A stretch of 33,241 nt of DNA from JAUPVS01 sp037139495. GTDB taxonomy: Bacteria > Patescibacteriota > Saccharimonadia > Saccharimonadales > JAUPVS01. This document shows, piece by piece, positions 1-7,834 of the stretch. Under the pieces are notes generated by a model that did no database searches, had not been told where the DNA came from, and was given only the letters and a program-made list of their open reading frames with translations. The DNA is taken from positions 1-33,241 of the forward strand of contig JBAXGG010000008.1 of assembly GCA_037139495.1 (NCBI GenBank), in the 5' to 3' direction. The position numbers and the translations under genes are program-made. Position 1 is the first letter of the stretch. Each line of letters starts with the position of its first letter.

Positions 1-32
1 CGACCAAGACCGTAGTTATATCGAACTGCCAT
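1..32 (-). CDS. rpsI: 30S ribosomal protein S9 (uS9), N-terminal fragment cut by window edge
   Basis: Only the first ten codons are inside the window; they read MAVRYNYGLG, matching the start of S9, where a YxGxGR motif precedes the rRNA-binding body. The ATG at 32-30 overlaps the TAA stop of rplM by one base (TAATG), so translation is probably coupled. rplM-rpsI is a near-universal gene pair, which supports the call although the rest of the gene is outside the window. Confidence 0.85.
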   Translation of the reverse strand, partial: MAVRYNYGLG

Positions 33-472
33 TATTTGGCTCCTTTAACGCTAAATGCCTTAGGCTTTTGAGCTTCATGCTTGTGTTGATCATCTTTGTA
101 AACCTTAAGACGCATTAGTCGCTCGTCACGCAGCTTGTTAACTGGCAACATACCGCGAACGGCTTTAATGATTACTTCGGTAGAATCTTTGTCCATCTTC
201 TCTTGTAGAGTAGCTTCTTTGAGACCGCCTGGGAAGTGACTGTGGTGGTAGTACATCTTTTTATTGAGCTTGTCACCGGTAACAACTAGTTTATCGGCGT
301 TGATAACGACAACAAAGTCGCCACAATCGATATGCTTTGTAAACATTGGCTTGCGTTTACCAGTTAGGAGTTCAGCGACAACTGTAGAAACACGTCCTAG
401 AGTCGCTTCAGAAGCATCAATTACATACCACTCGCGGACAACATCGGTTGGTTTTGCGCTATAAGTTTTCAT
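32..472 (-). CDS. rplM: 50S ribosomal protein L13 (uL13)
   Basis: 146 residues, close to the usual 142. L13 is an early-assembling large-subunit protein that binds 23S rRNA. Visible family features are the N-terminal WYVIDASEATLGRVST segment, GKRKPMFTKHIDCGDFVVVINADK, the HHSHFPGG stretch and the AVRGMLPVNKLRDERLMRLKVY segment near the C-terminus. The start overlaps the stop of rplQ by one base, and the stop overlaps the start of rpsI, so the gene sits in a coupled rplQ-rplM-rpsI tail of the alpha operon. Nothing unusual in the sequence. Confidence 0.97.
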   Translation of the reverse strand: MKTYSAKPTDVVREWYVIDASEATLGRVSTVVAELLTGKRKPMFTKHIDCGDFVVVINADKLVVTGDKLNKKMYYHHSHFPGGLKEATLQEKMDKDSTEVIIKAVRGMLPVNKLRDERLMRLKVYKDDQHKHEAQKPKAFSVKGAK

Positions 473-951
473 TATTTAACTCCTGCCTTGGCTTTAGCTG
501 CCGGTTTCTTTGCAGGCGCTTTTACGGCTGGTTTAGTTTTAGCAGGTTCTGCTTTAGTGGTTACGGCAGCCTTAGCGACTGCAGCTGCTGATAAATCATC
601 TACAAAGCTAACACGAGCCATTTGAGCGTTGTCACCACGGCGCATGACAGTTCGTTCGATACGGAAATACCCGCTGTTGCGAGAACTTAATTTAGGGGTG
701 ATATCGTCAAAAAGTTTGTGGGCAGTTTCGATAGTTTGTAAGGATTGGATAATTTGACGACGGTTGTGAAGGTCACCTTTTTTAGCTTTGGTGATAAGTT
801 TTTCAACATATGGCACCACGGTTTTTGCCTTAGGTAGAGTAGTCTCGATAGCTTCATACTTAATCAAAGCTTCAGCTAGGCTTTCAATCAGCGCTTCGCG
901 CTGGTCGCGTTCTCTGTGGAATTTTGTTCCCTTATATCCGTGTCGATGCAT
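472..951 (-). CDS. rplQ: 50S ribosomal protein L17 (bL17) with Ala/Lys/Pro-rich tail
   Basis: The first 115 or so residues are a normal L17: HRHGYKGTKFHRERDQREALIESLAEALI, the ETTLPKAKTVVPYVEKLITKAKKG segment, and a C-terminal RRGDNAQMARVSFVD. L17 sits near the exit tunnel of the 50S subunit. A tail of roughly 40 residues rich in Ala, Lys and Pro follows, giving 159 residues against about 127 in E. coli; such basic low-complexity tails are probably disordered. It follows rpoA with only two bases between, the standard alpha-operon order. Confidence 0.96.
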   Translation of the reverse strand: MHRHGYKGTKFHRERDQREALIESLAEALIKYEAIETTLPKAKTVVPYVEKLITKAKKGDLHNRRQIIQSLQTIETAHKLFDDITPKLSSRNSGYFRIERTVMRRGDNAQMARVSFVDDLSAAAVAKAAVTTKAEPAKTKPAVKAPAKKPAAKAKAGVK

Positions 952-953
952 TA

Positions 954-1901
954 TTAAAGTTCCATCTCCGCCATCTTTTCTTTGACTTCGTCAAGAGCTT
1001 TGCTACCAAAACCCTTCAAATCACGTAGTTCGGCTTCACTTAATGAAAACAGGTCTTTTAATGTGTTAATATCATTATTGATCAGGGCGTTAGTTGTACG
1101 AGCGGACAGGTTAAGGTCTTCGATGGGGGTCATTAGCTCGGCAGTGTCATCACCATCGCTAGCTATAGCTTCTTCTTCACCAAATCCAACGCTAGTAACT
1201 TGGGCTGTTTCTACGCGGGTTTGGCCAGCGAGAGCAGTATATTGGTTAACTAAGATGGCTGCAGCTTCTTCGAAGGCACCACTTGGACTGATTGAACCGT
1301 CGGTATCGACAGTCAGAATCAGTTTATCTAGGTCTGTCATCTGACCAACACGAGTGTTTTCAACTCGATAACGAACGCGTAGGACTGGAGTAAAAATAGC
1401 GTCAACAGCGATCATATCACTAACTTTACGTGCAGCACTTTCGTCGATTGTTCTATAACCACGCCCACCTTCGACAGTAATATCCATAACCAATTGGGCT
1501 TTGGCATTGTCGAGAGTAGCAATAACATGGTCAATGTTAACAATTTCGATGTCGGCGGTAGTAACAATATCCTTGGCAGTGACTTTGCCAACGCCTTTCT
1601 TACTAATACGCAAAGTTTGTGGTTCGTCGGTGAACATTTTGAAACGAACACCCTTTAGGTTTAGCATGATCTCAACGACATCTTCTTTAACGCCTGTGAC
1701 GGTAGTAAATTCGTGGCTGGCACCTTCAACTCGGAAAGCGGTGATGGCGACACCAGCGATGCTAGAGAGCAGAACTCGACGCAAACTGTTACCTAAGGTC
1801 ATACCGTAGCCAGTATGAAGTGGCTCGATAGTGAAGGTAGCACTGGTCTTGCTGTGCTCGTCGACGTTTACAACGCCTGGGGTATGAATCATTTTTGACA
1901 T
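954..1901 (-). CDS. rpoA: RNA polymerase alpha subunit
   Basis: 315 residues, close to the bacterial norm. The N-terminal domain (about 1-230) carries the dimerisation and beta/beta-prime contact elements, seen as EPLHTGYGMTLGNSLRRVLLSS and later RYRVENTRVGQMTDLDKLIL. The C-terminal helix-hairpin-helix domain (about 255-315) keeps ARTTNAL, aligning with the VRSANCL of E. coli, so the UP-element contacts Arg265 and Asn268 are retained. A short acidic linker (about 240-255) joins the two. It lies between rpsD and rplQ in the alpha operon. The Met at residue 4 is an alternative start; neither has a well-placed Shine-Dalgarno. Confidence 0.97.
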   Translation of the reverse strand: MSKMIHTPGVVNVDEHSKTSATFTIEPLHTGYGMTLGNSLRRVLLSSIAGVAITAFRVEGASHEFTTVTGVKEDVVEIMLNLKGVRFKMFTDEPQTLRISKKGVGKVTAKDIVTTADIEIVNIDHVIATLDNAKAQLVMDITVEGGRGYRTIDESAARKVSDMIAVDAIFTPVLRVRYRVENTRVGQMTDLDKLILTVDTDGSISPSGAFEEAAAILVNQYTALAGQTRVETAQVTSVGFGEEEAIASDGDDTAELMTPIEDLNLSARTTNALINNDINTLKDLFSLSEAELRDLKGFGSKALDEVKEKMAEMEL

Positions 1902-1925
1902 AATTTTCTTGTTACGCTCCCTTAT

Positions 1926-2555
1926 TTAACGTGAGTAATACTCAACAATTAGTTGCTCATTGATATCTGGTTCGCATTCTTTGCGAACTGGTAAACTGGT
2001 CATGGTGATTTCAAACTTCTTACGATTAACTTTTAGCCAACTAATACCGTTTTCTTCTCCGGCAGGACTAATTTCATCAATCTTTTTGAAATACTCGTTC
2101 TGCTTGCTGCGGTCACGCAGTGTAATCACGTCACCAACCTTGATTCGCATTGAGGGGATATCGACACGTCGTCCGTTCAACATAAAGTGACCATGAGTAG
2201 TTAGCTGACGTGAAGCACGGCGACTAGGAGCCAAGCCGCTACGGAATACGATGTTATCAAGCCGCTGTTCTAGTAAACGGAGTAGCATTTCGCCAGATTG
2301 TCCTTCCTTGCGGTCGGCTTCTTTCATCAAGTTGCTAAATTGTCGTTCTAGGAGTCCGTATAATCGTTTTACTTTCTGTTTTTCGCGTAGCTGTAGCGAA
2401 TACTGACTAGCTTTGTTGCGCATGCCACGTCCGCCGTTAGCATTAGCGCCTGGCATTGTGCCACCGCGCTTAGCGAGGGCTTTGTGAGCTTTAGGGTGAA
2501 GAGCGAAGCCTTCGCGGCGGCTCATCTTAACAATAGATTGGGTATCTCGTGCCAT
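1926..2555 (-). CDS. rpsD: 30S ribosomal protein S4 (uS4), zinc-free form
   Basis: 209 residues. S4 is a primary 16S rRNA-binding protein and often the translational regulator of the alpha operon. The S4 RNA-binding fold is seen at about 95-160, with RLDNIVFRSGLAPSRRASRQL, GHFMLNGRRVDIPS and IKVGDVITLRD. The N-terminal region has no cysteine, so it is the zinc-free form. It starts two bases after rpsK stops and is followed by rpoA after 24 bases. Whether S4 controls this operon cannot be told from sequence alone. Confidence 0.97.
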   Translation of the reverse strand: MARDTQSIVKMSRREGFALHPKAHKALAKRGGTMPGANANGGRGMRNKASQYSLQLREKQKVKRLYGLLERQFSNLMKEADRKEGQSGEMLLRLLEQRLDNIVFRSGLAPSRRASRQLTTHGHFMLNGRRVDIPSMRIKVGDVITLRDRSKQNEYFKKIDEISPAGEENGISWLKVNRKKFEITMTSLPVRKECEPDINEQLIVEYYSR

Positions 2556-2557
2556 GA

Positions 2558-3022
2558 TTAGATCCTTCGTGCCTTTCGTGGTCGTACGCCACCGTGAGGC
2601 ATGCCAGTTACGTCTTTGATGCTTTCAACCTGAATGTCGGCACCAGCTAGGGCGCGAACAGCGGCATCTCGACCTAAACCAATCCCTTTAATGAAAACTT
2701 CTGCACGACTGAAGCCGTGAAATTGTTTTGCGGAGCTAATGGCTCGCTCTGCCGCTACTTGAGCAGCATAGGCGGTACCTTTTTTAGATCCACGGAAACC
2801 ACAGGCTCCAGCGCTAGAAAAGGTTAAAACTCCGCCATTTGGATCGGTAATAGTAATAATCGTGTTATTGAAAGTGGCTTGAACATGTACCTGGCCGGCT
2901 GGAACTGTGCGCTTATTTTTCTTCTTCTTACTTACAGGCGCTTTAACAGCTGGAACAGTAGTTGTAACTGCAGGTTTTTCTTCTGATGTATGTGGTGTAG
3001 ATGGAGTTTTATCGTCAGTCAT
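2558..3022 (-). CDS. rpsK: 30S ribosomal protein S11 (uS11) with N-terminal extension
   Basis: 154 residues against the usual 129. The conserved body starts near residue 40 with VHVQATFNNTIITITDPNGG and runs through SAGACGFRGSKKGTAYAAQ to the basic C-terminus PHGGVRPRKARRI. S11 lies on the platform of the small subunit next to the mRNA exit. The first 38 residues are Thr/Pro/Lys-rich, ending in a KKKKNKR cluster, and are probably a disordered RNA-contacting extension. It is in the standard rpsM-rpsK-rpsD order with four bases to rpsM. Confidence 0.96.
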   Translation of the reverse strand: MTDDKTPSTPHTSEEKPAVTTTVPAVKAPVSKKKKNKRTVPAGQVHVQATFNNTIITITDPNGGVLTFSSAGACGFRGSKKGTAYAAQVAAERAISSAKQFHGFSRAEVFIKGIGLGRDAAVRALAGADIQVESIKDVTGMPHGGVRPRKARRI

Positions 3023-3026
3023 ATTC

Positions 3027-3413
3027 TTAAGTTTTTGATGCTACCTTCTTAGCAGTTCCACCAACTGTCAACTTGCGACCACGGCGGGTGCGAGCATTAG
3101 TCTTGGTGCGTTGACCACGAGATGGCAAGCTTGCCTTATGTCGTAGGCCACGGTAGGCGTTAATGTCTTTAAGTCGCTTAATGTTGCCAGATACAATTCG
3201 CTGCAGTTCACCCTCTACTGTCAGGTCTTTATTTATAATTTCTTGGATGCGGCCAATCTCAGAATCAGTCAGGTCTTTAACGCGGACAGTCAGGTCAACC
3301 TTGGCTTCTTTTAAAATCTTAACGCTAGTTGTAGGTCCAATGCCATAAACATAGGTTAATGCAATCTGAACTTGCTTTTCAGAAGGAATAGTAACACCAG
3401 AAATACGAGCCAT
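3027..3413 (-). CDS. rpsM: 30S ribosomal protein S13 (uS13)
   Basis: 128 residues. S13 sits in the head of the small subunit, bridges to the 50S subunit, and its tail approaches the P-site tRNA. Family features are ARISGVTIPSEKQVQIALTYVYGIGPT at the N-terminus, the central DINAYRGLRHKASLPSRGQRT, and a basic TNARTRRGRK tail. The start follows the rpmJ stop by one base, keeping the usual rpmJ-rpsM-rpsK order. Confidence 0.97.
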   Translation of the reverse strand: MARISGVTIPSEKQVQIALTYVYGIGPTTSVKILKEAKVDLTVRVKDLTDSEIGRIQEIINKDLTVEGELQRIVSGNIKRLKDINAYRGLRHKASLPSRGQRTKTNARTRRGRKLTVGGTAKKVASKT

Positions 3414-3414
3414 G

Positions 3415-3531
3415 TTAACCTTGCCTCTGTTTATGCTTAGGTTTAAGCTTGTTTATTACATACAAACGCCCCTTACGACGGACAATAATGTCGTCGGGAG
3501 TGATTTTTTTTACGCTAGCACGCACTTTCAT
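3415..3531 (-). CDS. rpmJ: 50S ribosomal protein L36 (bL36), cysteine-free form
   Basis: A 38-residue ORF reading MKVRASVKKITPDDIIV and ending KPKHKQRQG, the typical L36 start and end. L36 is a small late-assembling protein of the 50S subunit. The usual Cys-Cys-Cys-His zinc ribbon is absent: ITPDD stands where MCRNC is usual and there is no cysteine at all, so this is the C-minus type. An AAAGGA Shine-Dalgarno lies eight bases before the ATG at 3531, favouring it over the in-frame ATG at 3540. Gene order infA-rpmJ-rpsM supports the call. Confidence 0.95.
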   Translation of the reverse strand: MKVRASVKKITPDDIIVRRKGRLYVINKLKPKHKQRQG

Positions 3532-3581
3532 GCGGATCATCCTTTCTGGGGAGTATGACTCACTGCTTAGTTTATTGAATA

Positions 3582-3803
3582 CTACGATTTGCGATAGGTG
3601 ATTCTGCCCTTAGTAAGATCATAAGGTGTCAACTCGACCGTAACGCTGTCTCCTGGCACGATGCGGATGTAATGTTTCCTCATCTTACCGGCGACGTGAG
3701 CTATAATTTTATGGCCGTTCTCAAGTTCAACTCGGAACTGGGTCCCGGGTAGGGTCTCGGTAATAGTCCCTGTGAGTTCGATCACTTCCTTGTTGCTTGC
3801 CAT
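3582..3803 (-). CDS. infA: Translation initiation factor IF-1
   Basis: 73 residues, the family length. The whole protein is an S1/OB fold: GTITETLPGTQFRVELENGHKIIAHVAGKMRKHYIRIVPGD followed by VELTPYDLTKGRITYR. IF-1 binds the 30S A site during initiation. It lies directly after secY without the adk and map genes that usually intervene, and before rpmJ. A promoter-like pair (TTTACA, 18-base spacer, TATACT) lies just upstream, and no Shine-Dalgarno is visible in the short leader. Confidence 0.97.
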   Translation of the reverse strand: MASNKEVIELTGTITETLPGTQFRVELENGHKIIAHVAGKMRKHYIRIVPGDSVTVELTPYDLTKGRITYRKS

Positions 3804-3821
3804 AAATATAACTAAGGCTTC

Positions 3822-3851
3822 AGTATACCCTATTCTACAACGTTTTGTAAA
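3822..3851 (-). promoter_or_regulatory. Putative infA promoter
   Basis: On the minus strand a TTTACA -35 element (3851-3846), an 18-base spacer and a TATACT -10 element (3827-3822) fill most of the secY-infA gap. The predicted start is near 3815, about twelve bases before the infA ATG, and no Shine-Dalgarno lies between. This would give the infA-rpmJ-rpsM group an internal promoter. It is a consensus match only. Confidence 0.5.
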
Positions 3852-3858
3852 GAGTTAT

Positions 3859-5373
3859 TTATTCTCTCTTTGCTTTTTTACTTCTTTGGCGTCCATACGG
3901 TAATCCAAACTTAAGTTTTCGGGCGCCAGTTGCGGCAATAACAGGGTTATCATTTACGTCGTAAAAGAAGTCGGGCTGCTCATACTGGTCGTAGGTAACC
4001 ATTAATGCCCGTGACTCAATTTGCCTGAGAGTCTCTAGGGCGACAGCTACCAAGATCAAAATACTTGTTCCGCTCAATGCCACGTTAGTGCTCAGGAAGG
4101 CCTGAGCGAATATTGGCAGCAAAGCCAGTAAACCTAGCGACAACGCTCCAAAAAAAGTTAAACGGTTGACGATTTTTCCAAGATATTTCTCAGTTTGAGC
4201 GCCAGAACGAATACCTTCGATAAAGCCACCTTGTTTTTGTAGGTTTTCTGCAATTTCTTTGGTGTTAAAGGTAATGCTGGTATAAAAGAAAGTGAAGACA
4301 AAAACCAATAAGAAGTATACTCCTGGGTAAATGTAGGGTGTCCAGCCGGGTGCAGCGAAGGTTGTAGAGGAAGGATTTTGAAACCATTGAATAAGGTTTC
4401 CACCCCAGTGTTGCAAGCTAGCACTATGCTGACCTTTTAATATCTGTCCGGCGAAACTAGGTACACTCAAGAAAGCAACGGCAAAGATAATGGGCACCAC
4501 ACCGGCGGTAATTAATTTTACTGGTAACGTTGTGGTCACACCGCCATAAGTACGATTACCCTGGATACGCTTAGCATAATGGACGGTTATATTGCGAGCA
4601 GCTTCGTTAAGTTTAACCACAGCCACAGTAATCGCAGAAATAGCCACAAGTGCTCCTGCAATATATATTAGTTGCTTTGAATAAATTACTAAATGACCTC
4701 CGAACAAAACGTACTTGTGGCCGGCTGAACTAGCGCTAGCTATTAACTGAGTAATCGCAGCCGGTAAACGACTAACTATACCAACGGTGATGATCAACGA
4801 AATACCATTACCAATTCCCTCTTCAGTTATCAACTCGCCCAACCACATGAGTAACATAGAAGCACCTGTGAGTGAAGCTACCATCACTACCCAGTGAATT
4901 GGTGAAGTATTAGCAGTAATATCGATACCACCCAAGCTGGAAGCTGATTGGCGGACAAGATAAATGGCCCCAATCGACTGAACTATGGCTAACGGTAGTG
5001 CTAAAATACGGGTGTATTGGTTAATCTTTTTACGACCGTATTCGCCTTCGTTATTTAATGTTTCTAATTGTGGTATCGCCTTCGTTAACAGCTGCATGAT
5101 AATTGAAGCATTAATGTATGGACCTAAACCGATTAACATGATCGAGAAGTTAGCTAAAGCACCACCAGATAGTACATCGATGAAACTGAGTAGCGATGAA
5201 CTTTTACTTGAAGTATATATAGACTCTAAAACTTGCTTGAGGGTTTCCGGACTACCTATCGGTATTGGAATATGAGCTAAAATACGGAAAACCAATAGCA
5301 TGCCAAGTACGGCTAAAATGCGGTTGCGCATATCGCGATCGCCTAGCGATTTCCAAATAACTCTCCAATTCAT
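3859..5373 (-). CDS. secY: Protein translocase subunit SecY
   Basis: 504 residues, longer than the usual 430-440. SecY is the ten-helix channel of the Sec translocon. Recognisable parts are the plug and TM2 region (LLSFIDVLSGGALANFSIMLIGLGPYINASIIMQLL), the EEGIGNGIS segment, VHYAKRIQG followed by LPVKLITAGVVPIIFA, and NLQKQGGFIEGIRSG near the C-terminus. The extra length is in loops near residues 205-235 and 315-350. It sits between rplO and infA. A TATAAT hexamer eight bases before the ATG suggests its own near-leaderless promoter. Confidence 0.97.
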   Translation of the reverse strand: MNWRVIWKSLGDRDMRNRILAVLGMLLVFRILAHIPIPIGSPETLKQVLESIYTSSKSSSLLSFIDVLSGGALANFSIMLIGLGPYINASIIMQLLTKAIPQLETLNNEGEYGRKKINQYTRILALPLAIVQSIGAIYLVRQSASSLGGIDITANTSPIHWVVMVASLTGASMLLMWLGELITEEGIGNGISLIITVGIVSRLPAAITQLIASASSAGHKYVLFGGHLVIYSKQLIYIAGALVAISAITVAVVKLNEAARNITVHYAKRIQGNRTYGGVTTTLPVKLITAGVVPIIFAVAFLSVPSFAGQILKGQHSASLQHWGGNLIQWFQNPSSTTFAAPGWTPYIYPGVYFLLVFVFTFFYTSITFNTKEIAENLQKQGGFIEGIRSGAQTEKYLGKIVNRLTFFGALSLGLLALLPIFAQAFLSTNVALSGTSILILVAVALETLRQIESRALMVTYDQYEQPDFFYDVNDNPVIAATGARKLKFGLPYGRQRSKKAKRE

Positions 5374-5381
5374 TGAATATT

Positions 5382-5387
5382 ATTATA
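5382..5387 (-). promoter_or_regulatory. Consensus -10 element (TATAAT) upstream of secY
   Basis: A perfect TATAAT ends eight bases before the secY ATG. With the usual 6-7 base distance to the start site, the message would begin at or one base before the start codon. No Shine-Dalgarno lies upstream of secY and only a weak -35 (TTGGTC, 18 bases away) is present. The preceding gene rplO ends 70 bases upstream, a large gap for this operon. Confidence 0.45.
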
Positions 5388-5442
5388 CAAGAAAGGCTGA
5401 CCGTAGACCAACGCTTTCATGTCCCCTCTTAAGTTTTAAAAT

Positions 5443-5913
5443 TTATAATTTAGTTTTTGCAGTTTTTGTTCGTCCAACTTGCGGAACGGCTGTATAAATG
5501 CCCCCAGCTTTAACAATAGCTGCTGCGGCCGAAACGCTAGCAATCTGCAACTTAACTGTAACTTTTTTAGTAACTTCGCCCTGCGTGATAACTTTAACGA
5601 GGCTGTACGGGCTACTAACTAGACCAGCAGCAGCTAAGCTAGCATTATCAACTGTTTTACCAGCAAACTGATCTAACTGACCAGTGTAGACAGTTTCAAT
5701 TTTTGGTCGATGAGATGTAAAACCACGTAGCTTAGGGATTCTCTGGGTTAAAGGAGTTTGTCCGCCTTCAAAACCGGGTCGAACACCACCACCTGTACGA
5801 GAATTTTGACCTTTAGTACCACGACCAGCAGTTTTGCCACTACCAGCAGAGATACCACGACCAACACGTTTGGCAGATTTGTGCTTAGTTATTTGAAGTT
5901 CATTGTATTTCAT
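5443..5913 (-). CDS. rplO: 50S ribosomal protein L15 (uL15)
   Basis: 156 residues. The N-terminal half has the extended glycine/arginine-rich arm of L15 (KRVGRGISAGSGKTAGRGTKGQNSR then GGGVRPGFEGGQTPL), which threads into 23S rRNA. A globular half follows, with AAAAIVKAGGIYTAVP at the C-terminus. The start overlaps the rpsE stop (TAATG). rpmD (L30), which normally separates rpsE and rplO, is absent. Confidence 0.97.
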   Translation of the reverse strand: MKYNELQITKHKSAKRVGRGISAGSGKTAGRGTKGQNSRTGGGVRPGFEGGQTPLTQRIPKLRGFTSHRPKIETVYTGQLDQFAGKTVDNASLAAAGLVSSPYSLVKVITQGEVTKKVTVKLQIASVSAAAAIVKAGGIYTAVPQVGRTKTAKTKL

Positions 5914-6509
5914 TACTTAGCAACCTTATCGATTTTGGCCTTCTCTGATTTGTCTTTTGGAATATCTACAGTCTTTAGTGTATCTGTTTTTGAAGTCCTA
6001 TGTTTTTTAGTAACCCAATTATCAGCTGGTTCAATACTTTGCAGTGCAGCCAGTGTAGCGTAGGCAGTGTTAATCTTATTAGTGGAACCAAGTGATTTAG
6101 ATAATGCGTTGCGAATACCGGCAACTTCTAGAACAACCCGTACGACACCACCGGCGATCAAACCGGTACCGGGACTGGCTGGCATGACTAGGATGCGAGC
6201 ACCAGAGACCTTAGCTTCGGCTTCGTGAGGTATGGTTTCTTTGTAAAGTGGAATAGTTACTAGGTTCTTTTTAGCAACATCAACGGCCTTCTGAACGGCA
6301 GCGGTAACATCTGCTCCTTTAGCGGTACCAATTCCAACCCGACTTTTGTGGTCACCGATAACAACTAAAGCTCGGAAACGGAAACGACGGCCACCTTTAA
6401 CAACTCGCGCAACGCGGTCGATATGGACTACTCTTTCGTCGAACTCTTTTTCTTCCTTAGGCAGGTCATTGCGGGGACGACGATTATTCTGATTATTTTG
6501 TGGGGGCAT
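5913..6509 (-). CDS. rpsE: 30S ribosomal protein S5 (uS5)
   Basis: 198 residues from the chosen ATG at 6509, which has a GGAG Shine-Dalgarno seven bases upstream; the reading frame is open to another ATG at 6527 that would overlap rplR by 17 bases. S5 functions in decoding fidelity and mRNA unwinding. The body shows VVHIDRVARVVKGGRRFRFRALVVIGD, VGIGTAKGADV and PASPGTGLIAGGVVRVVLEVAGI. There is a charged Asn/Arg-rich N-terminal extension and a Lys-rich tail. It is followed directly by rplO with no rpmD. Confidence 0.96.
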   Translation of the reverse strand: MPPQNNQNNRRPRNDLPKEEKEFDERVVHIDRVARVVKGGRRFRFRALVVIGDHKSRVGIGTAKGADVTAAVQKAVDVAKKNLVTIPLYKETIPHEAEAKVSGARILVMPASPGTGLIAGGVVRVVLEVAGIRNALSKSLGSTNKINTAYATLAALQSIEPADNWVTKKHRTSKTDTLKTVDIPKDKSEKAKIDKVAK

Positions 6510-6510
6510 A

Positions 6511-6867
6511 TTAGAACTCCAATCCATTCTGACGGGCAGCGTCGGCTAGTGCCTTGACTCGACCGTGATACTTACGGCCACTCCGGTCAAAGGCAACTTT
6601 GGTAATCTTCTTAGCGACGGCTTTTTTAGCAATTTCGACACCAACGGCAGTAGCTTTTTCGGTCATTGTGCCGGTTGCCTTCTTGTTACCAACAGTACTA
6701 ACAGCAACCAATGTAGCGTGTGTAGTGTCATCGATAATCTGAGCGGATACATGAGTATTGCTAATAAACACGCTCAAACGAGGTCTCTCTGAGCTACCGC
6801 TGACAACCGAGCGAATTCGGTTTTTACGGAGCTGACGGTTTTTTAACTTATTCTTTAAACGTTCCAT
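6511..6867 (-). CDS. rplR: 50S ribosomal protein L18 (uL18)
   Basis: 118 residues, the usual size. L18 binds 5S rRNA with L5. It shows the basic N-terminus (MERLKNKLKNRQLRKNRIR), RPRLSVFISNTHVSAQIIDD, and the C-terminal VAFDRSGRKYHGRVKALADAAR. Its last codons contain the GGAG that serves as ribosome-binding site for rpsE. It lies in spc-operon order between rplF and rpsE. Confidence 0.97.
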   Translation of the reverse strand: MERLKNKLKNRQLRKNRIRSVVSGSSERPRLSVFISNTHVSAQIIDDTTHATLVAVSTVGNKKATGTMTEKATAVGVEIAKKAVAKKITKVAFDRSGRKYHGRVKALADAARQNGLEF

Positions 6868-6875
6868 ATTAGTAC

Positions 6876-7415
6876 CTATTTTTCCTTACCAGATTTACCG
6901 CTTTTGCGAATAATTCGTTCACCAACATACTTAATGCCCTTACCCTTGTAGGGTTCTGGCTTCTTAAGCGCGCGGATTTCGGCAGCCACTTGACCTACCT
7001 GCTGTTTGCTAATACCAGAAATAGTGATGATGTTACCATCTACCTTGGCGTTAACGCCGGCAGGCAGATGATAAACTACTTCGTGAGAGAAACCGAGACT
7101 CATTTTGATATCAGAACCTGCAATTGCAGCCCGATAACCAACACCGTTAATCTCTAATTTCTTCTCAAAACCTTCCGTGACACCAACCACCATATTACTA
7201 ACCAGTGTTCTCATTAAACCATGCTTAGCTCTGTGCTCTTGTTCATCGGTAGCGCGAGTTACAATCACCGAATCATTTTCCTGCTTAACAATGATTCCGG
7301 GCATTGTGAACTGCGATAATGTACCTTTCGAACCATTCACAGAGATTGCATCATTGTCGACAGTGATTGTCACGCCTGAGGGGACTGGAATGGGCTGTTT
7401 TCCTATACGACTCAT
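6876..7415 (-). CDS. rplF: 50S ribosomal protein L6 (uL6)
   Basis: 179 residues. L6 lies near the factor-binding site of the 50S subunit. It begins MSRIGKQPIPVPSGVTI and has the duplicated L6 fold, ending in the hallmark motif KKPEPYKGKGIKYVGERIIRK-type segment (about residues 150-172). An AAAGG Shine-Dalgarno lies five to six bases before the ATG. Standard position between rpsH and rplR. Confidence 0.97.
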   Translation of the reverse strand: MSRIGKQPIPVPSGVTITVDNDAISVNGSKGTLSQFTMPGIIVKQENDSVIVTRATDEQEHRAKHGLMRTLVSNMVVGVTEGFEKKLEINGVGYRAAIAGSDIKMSLGFSHEVVYHLPAGVNAKVDGNIITISGISKQQVGQVAAEIRALKKPEPYKGKGIKYVGERIIRKSGKSGKEK

Positions 7416-7427
7416 GATTTACCTTTC

Positions 7428-7829
7428 TTAATAGACTTTACAGATTAATTCGCCGCCAATGTGCTGCTTGCGGGCTTGGTCGCCAGTCATCATACCTTTG
7501 CTGGTAGAGACGATAACCAATCCACGACCGCGCTTGACGACTGGGATAGTATCAGCATTCACGTAGTAACGACGGCCCGGCTTGCTCATGCGGGTAATTT
7601 CGGTAATGCGAGCATTAGTAGTTGGGCTATTGATAGTTAGAGTTAGTGATTTACCAATTGTCGCGTCTCCTACTTTAACATCATCTATAAAGCGGCTTTC
7701 TTTTAATAGACGAGCGACAGATTCTTTAACTTTAGAGTGAGGCATAACAACCTGGTTCTTACGAACATTAATGGCGTTACGGACACGAGTCAACATATCA
7801 GCGATTGGATCGGTTGAAGTCATACTCAT
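7428..7829 (-). CDS. rpsH: 30S ribosomal protein S8 (uS8)
   Basis: 133 residues. S8 binds the central domain of 16S rRNA and in E. coli represses the spc operon. Visible motifs are DPIADMLTRVRNA, MPHSKVKESVARLLKE, MSKPGRRYYVNADTIP and the C-terminal GLVIVSTSKGMMTGDQARKQHIGGEL. An alternative ATG two codons downstream fits the family equally well. It follows rpsN and precedes rplF. Confidence 0.97.
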   Translation of the reverse strand: MSMTSTDPIADMLTRVRNAINVRKNQVVMPHSKVKESVARLLKESRFIDDVKVGDATIGKSLTLTINSPTTNARITEITRMSKPGRRYYVNADTIPVVKRGRGLVIVSTSKGMMTGDQARKQHIGGELICKVY

Positions 7830-7834
7830 AATAC

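Noticed and set aside
982..1344. 120-codon plus-strand ORF antisense to rpoA
   Set aside because: Fully opposite the conserved RpoA reading frame with a Ser/Arg-rich translation typical of antisense frames.
4158..4424. 88-codon minus-strand ORF in another frame of secY
   Set aside because: Nested wholly within secY, whose frame is clearly conserved.
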